A stretch of DNA of 64,000 nt, from contig LSRX01000048.1 of the NCBI GenBank assembly GCA_001939145.1, forward strand, positions 1,022,808 through 1,086,807. The letters are read 5' to 3'. Of this stretch, positions 60,017 through 64,000 are shown in pieces. The notes under the pieces are model-generated. The model had not been told where the DNA came from and did not search any database. It saw only the letters and a program-made list of their open reading frames with translations. Numbering within the stretch: the first letter of the stretch is position 1; each line of letters opens with the position of its first letter. This DNA comes from Symbiodinium microadriaticum. Lineage: Eukaryota > Sar > Dinophyceae > Suessiales > Symbiodiniaceae. The translations under genes were made by a program, and so were the position numbers.

Positions 60017-62261
60017 CTAGAAAGCCTCCTCCACCAACTCCTCAAGGTTGTCTAGCATATTCGAAAGAGCCAGTTGCATCACACTCCGACAACCTGTCAG
60101 CTCCCCCTGGAAGCCCCTCTGCACGAAATCCGGAACAGACTGTTCCTCTGCAATATCCATGACGGAGGCCCCACCTGCATCTCGCAGGCCCACCTCTGCT
60201 CCTAAAAGAAGAAGTGCGGCGGCCCCGTCGTATTGCGCACCCATGATGGCATGCATCAGTGGCGTCCGTCCGTTTGCTCGATATGCGATCCTGGTCAAGG
60301 GAGTGACCCTGCCACATCTGTACTCAAGAGACTTCAAGGCAAAAACGATTCCGAGCGGTGACAGCAGCGGGTAGTGGGCCCTGTCGTTCACATCCGCCCG
60401 CATCGAAATCAGCCGAAAGGCCATTCCAGGTGTACCCCCGCGGAAAATCATGGCCCAGGTAAGGCAGTGTTGGAGGTGAACAGCATCTCGTGCCGCGAGT
60501 TCATCGATCGCCGCCGTTGCACCAAACATGCATGCGAGGGTGAAGGGATACATTATGCCCATGAAGGGCTGGCTAGGATTGCCACGAGCCTCACAAAGAA
60601 GTCGCAAACCCTCTGCATTGTCGGCTATGGCCGCAGCACATGCGGGATAGCCTCGGAAGGAGTCATCCACCCTAGCCCGGCCAGCGAGAATCGTGCGCAC
60701 TGCATCGTGGTGTTTGTGGAAGAGGCACATGTTTAAGGCCGTATCACCGCGGCGAAATCCAGTAATTGGATTTGCTCTCCTGGTCTTGGCATTAGGGTCT
60801 GCCCGCAAGTGTAGCAAGGCTTGAATAAGTGCTGCATCCCCTCGGATTGCGGCATAGTGCAACGGCGACCAGCCTACACTGTCCACTTCCTTGATGCTTT
60901 TGAAGCCATTCTGATGGAAGAACTCCTGCACTGCATCGAAGCTGGCCTCCGATCCTGAATCTGCTGAACTCGAAAAGACTGATAGGAGCTCAAGCTCTTG
61001 GAGACGAGGCAAGCCTCTCATGTGAACCAGCTGGAGATTCAGCAACGCACGATAACCAGCCAGATCACGATCCATCAGCATGACCAGCAGCTTGCGCTTG
61101 AGGGCACTAAGCAGAACTGGTGCAAGCCTTGCGCGGTCCTCGCCGTTTGTGAATTGGCCTTCCCCGACAGGCCCTCCGAGGGTTGTGGCGGGATCGTTCA
61201 CCAAGTTCACATCTGTGGAGCTCTGGATGAGTATCCAGGTGTGATCTACGGACAGCTCTCGGAGGGCTTTCTCCATGCGGCACCAACCGCGCTCCTTGGA
61301 TCTCCAAGTGTCACAAGATCAAACCAAGACTGCGAACCCTGAGCTGGTCCCGAAATAGCTGATTTGGGTTTAGGGGTTTGGGCACTCACCCTGCGGCTCG
61401 TGGTGCATAGTCCGTTGGAGGTAAAACCAATGTTCCAGAGAGTCTGCTTGAATGTTGGATTAGGTCAAATTCAACCATCCTCAAACAACCACATGTTGGA
61501 AGAAGCCCAGTATGTTTCGGAGCTGACCATCGGAGATGTTAAGTAGGGTTCTCGCTGATTGACGGTTGGAGGTGACACCTCAAGGCTTTCAATTTTGGGC
61601 TTCGGTGCTCGCTCTCGAGTTTGGGTTTAAGGTCCACCGAAAGAAGAGAGTGCTCTGCTCTTAAACATGCATCTGCCCAGGTATACTGCGTGAAGAGCCG
61701 TGACGAGGTGTGGCCAGCGATCACGGGGCAAAGAGCGAAGAAGAACTTGCAACGGGCAATGTACTCTGGGATGCTGCGGATAGCCAACTCAAGAGAATGT
61801 TGCGTGTGCTGAGGACACGAGAAGTAATCATACCACAAGAACAGCGGCGTCGAGAAAAGCTTCTTGGTCGGCAGGCCCTTGCAAGCTGGCTGCACGAACT
61901 CTGTGAGAAAGCTTGGATGCACCACCCGCACCTCAGTCCTCAAGCGCCTCAATGCATCCTGCAGCACCTGCAGTTGCTCGCCCTGCGGATCAGGATGCCT
62001 GCCACCGATCCATTGGTGCGAGACGAACGCAGCAGTTCCCAAGCCAACGTCATACATCACGAGAGCCCCTTCAGCCTTTAGCTCTTCGTGCGGACGGACC
62101 GCCCTCATCTTCAAAACGTCCTCCAAAGGCACCGTGTACATTGGATACAGCAGCGGTGTGGCTGCGACGATGTCATCTTCGCATGTGTCCCGCAAGGTCT
62201 GTGCAAACCTCTCGAGTGGGGTTGGCACCGATGATCTTCCCCAGGGACCACACCATGGCAT
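60017..62261 (-). CDS. SHQW-domain ankyrin repeat protein, two exons, 620 aa
   Basis: Exon 1 runs from the ATG at 62261 to 61677. Exon 2 runs from 61294 to the stop at 60017. They are joined between codons across a 382-base GC-AG intron (TGG|GCAGAT and CCAAG|GAGCGC). The first 210 residues hold a domain with AFVSHQW (residues 78-84), HPDPQ (89-93), FLWYDYFSCPQ (141-151), AIRSIPEYIARCKFFFALCP (160-179) and, across the junction, YTWERGWCRMEKALREL. I know this motif series from large sets of dinoflagellate ankyrin proteins. Its fold is unknown, though the order of a strand-SH motif, a W-x-D-x-x-x-x-P-Q motif and a C-terminal W-C-R-x-E motif recalls TIR- and HET-type domains. Residues 336-580 hold several ankyrin units, clearest at WSPLHYAAIRGDAALIQALL and GRTPLMHAIMGAQYDGAAAL. 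An earlier start at a non-ATG codon is possible but unlikely. A role in signalling or protein binding is inferred only. Confidence 0.85.
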
Positions 62262-62276
62262 TGCAAAAGGCCACAA

Positions 62277-63279
62277 AAACTCAAACTACCTATGAAGACT
62301 TTCACCCTCAAATCCAGAAGCAATTGCTCATCGACCGGGCCGCTAGACATGATCAGTTTCGGAAGGTGCCCGATGTGATTCAGGAGTGGGTCCGGCTCTA
62401 TGCCTTCAGTTTTCGGTGTCTTAGTCTACCGGGCTCCAGCGATGTGTTCTGAGCGAAATTCTCGAAGGTTCCGGGGAAACTCCGGGTCGTTCTGGACGTG
62501 AGATCGTAGAGGGCAGGGAGAACAGTGAAAGTACCACACCGCCTGCTTCTTCGGCTTTCCGGGACTGTAGTGTTTGGGATTCAATGAACATGGGATGCAA
62601 AATGCAAATCCTTGTTTGAGCCACGGTCTGGAAATCCTGCTTGCATGAGGTTTTGTGCAATCCCCCAGTGCCCTGACCTCTCGCTGCCACAGCAAACCCT
62701 CAACCTCAACACTGGAAGCGCCGTAACCCCAAGGACAAAAAACTTTGCTTGTTAGCGAAGGCACTTGGCGATCGGAAGGTAGTCAACCTGTGCCAAGAAC
62801 CTTCGACAAAGACGGTCTTAGGATTTAGGATTCAAGCGGTTACTGTTTATATACATGTGTACATACTTGTATATACACATGTGTGTGTAACATACATACA
62901 TATACTGTCGGCTACGCTCATTTGGAACCACCGAGGTCATTCATCGCTGGAAGGCCTAGATAGGACCTGCAACTCGGTAACTGCAGCTGAACTTTCCGAT
63001 TTGGGTGGCAGCTAGGCCAAAAGGATGCTGCTGAATTGGGCAGGAATTTGCAAGGCCGCATGTCGAACAGCGATTACCTTTCTTGCGTGTTCTTGCACTT
63101 GAAGCTTGGGTGATCTGGAACCTCGAAAGCTGAAAGCACTTGGCCTTGCCACTTGCCGTTGCTCTCAGTCCCCGAGGCTTGGACCTTGAAAAATCTGAAG
63201 CCCCCACGAACTCCCTCAAACGAGCCTCCAACTAGGCAGGAAGGTTCAAACGCAGCAATCACCAGAAGTGGCTGAGGGA
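62277..63279. other. Intergenic stretch between ankyrin and helicase genes
   Basis: No family motif. A TA/TG/ACAT-rich tract lies at about 62848-62902. Minus 63074-63262 has a segment (FRFFKVQASGTESNGKWQGQ) that could be a downstream exon of the helicase gene, but this is not supported by a junction. Confidence 0.4.
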
Positions 63280-63836
63280 TTATACCACGCCACCTCTAAA
63301 TGCCTCTACACCTTCCAAAGCCCCCTCGACCAAATCGCCACGAAGGAGCGACTCCTCTTGGTCTAAGAGCAAAGTCAGAGCTTTGCCCTCCTTCCCCCGA
63401 CGGGCGGTGCGCCCCACCCGGTGTATGTACCTCATTCGGGGCATCAGGGCTGTTGGAGGGTTCGGGTTACCGAGCTCAGCGCTTTCGGCTTCAGGGGTTG
63501 GGGCCAATTAACTGCATACAGCTTCTGAAACCACCGCTGTTTGCATCACGGTACTGATCGCGGTCTCCGGGGGCCATGACGTTGAGCACCAGGGTAACCT
63601 TCTCTCTCGCACGCAGGCTCTGAATGCTTAAGAAAGCTTTGAGGCGTAGAACTTTGCTCGCGTCATGAATGAAATGCAATGAAAGACTTACAACATGAAG
63701 TACTTGAAGCATCAAGCACCAGACGAGCCGCTACTTCACCCAAAGAGCTCTTGCACCGAGTGGCATCGGGGTAGTCCATGCCCCTCTCTGAAGCCATCGT
63801 CGTGAAGAGCACAGCAGCTCGGCTCTCATTGAACTC
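63280..63836 (-). CDS. DEAD-box RNA helicase, MSS116-like, C-terminal exons
   Basis: Three exons join in frame: 63836-63765 (EFNESRAAVLFTTMASERGM, then DYPD), 63598-63555 (VTLVLNVMAPGDRDQ) and 63430 down to about 63280 (YIHRVGRTARRGKEGKALTL, then LLDQEESLL). Introns are GC-AG and GT-AG with G after each acceptor. Together they give helicase motif V (TMASERGMD), the strand after it, and motif VI (YIHRVGRTARRGKEG), whose arginines contact ATP. The phrase RGMD followed by YPDV fits the MSS116 branch of DEAD-box proteins, many of which act on mitochondrial RNA, but the targeting end is not in the window. The ATP-binding half lies beyond the right edge. The frame continues after LLDQEESLL to a stop at 63280, probably into an intron, so the C-terminus is uncertain. 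Confidence 0.85.
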
Positions 63837-64000
63837 CTGTGTCGTCCGAGCCAGAAGAAACCGTAATATAAGCCTTACAACGAAATCCTTCCATGGATGG
63901 AACTGTATCCTCGCACAGTGGTGCCAGAAATATGGGTCTCGGGTCGAAGATCTCGCTGCAAACCTATGTACGTGAAGCCCCAAACTTTTGCCTCGGGGTG

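Noticed and set aside
1-64000. CRISPR array, rRNA gene, bacterial operon or viral genome
   Set aside because: No regular spacer repeats, no rRNA-like conserved stretches, introns in all multi-exon genes, and no viral structural or replication gene was seen.

Overview
The window looks like nuclear DNA of a dinoflagellate, most likely of the Symbiodinium type. Recognisable coding sequence is sparse and broken into short exons. The introns I can place begin with GT, GC or GA and nearly always end AG followed by G. There is a relic of the dinoflagellate spliced leader, many microsatellites and small hairpin repeats, and an ankyrin gene whose N-terminal domain I know as a large dinoflagellate family. 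Base composition is near 50% GC. Nothing bacterial, viral or organellar was seen.

Every gene I could identify lies on the minus strand, which fits the one-way gene arrays known in dinoflagellates. In transcription order (high to low coordinates) they are: the C-terminal half of a DEAD-box RNA helicase of MSS116 type (63280-63836, running off the right edge); a two-exon protein with a 'SHQW' domain and ankyrin repeats (60017-62261); a glutathione reductase with at least seven exons (50606-53332, N-terminal exons not found); an intronless secreted cathepsin B-like protease (39244-40920); a single exon with an EDD motif (35336-35546); a lone glutathione reductase C-terminal exon (29246-29296); a five-exon POC1 centriole WD40 protein (24471-26151); an unknown well-conserved-looking exon (about 23317-23691); and an ankyrin protein (5863-6657). 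The genes do not form one pathway. They cover redox balance, proteolysis, RNA unwinding, basal body structure and ankyrin-type binding.

The rest is mostly non-coding. There are impure trinucleotide arrays (8041-8860, 54060-54480), AT/ACAT microsatellites (36264-37025 and others), a family of CT-tract plus GC-rich hairpin units (10465-10985, 34505-35330, 56640-57190), a probable non-autonomous inverted-repeat element (47043-47593), a chain of fold-back inverted repeats including a perfect 74-bp palindrome (29686-30222), and a 67-bp tandem repeat (22496-22685). Most long open frames outside the named genes lack family motifs. They are listed only as weak candidates or described under the stretch that holds them. 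The three-base N gap at 27717-27719 shows this is an assembled scaffold.
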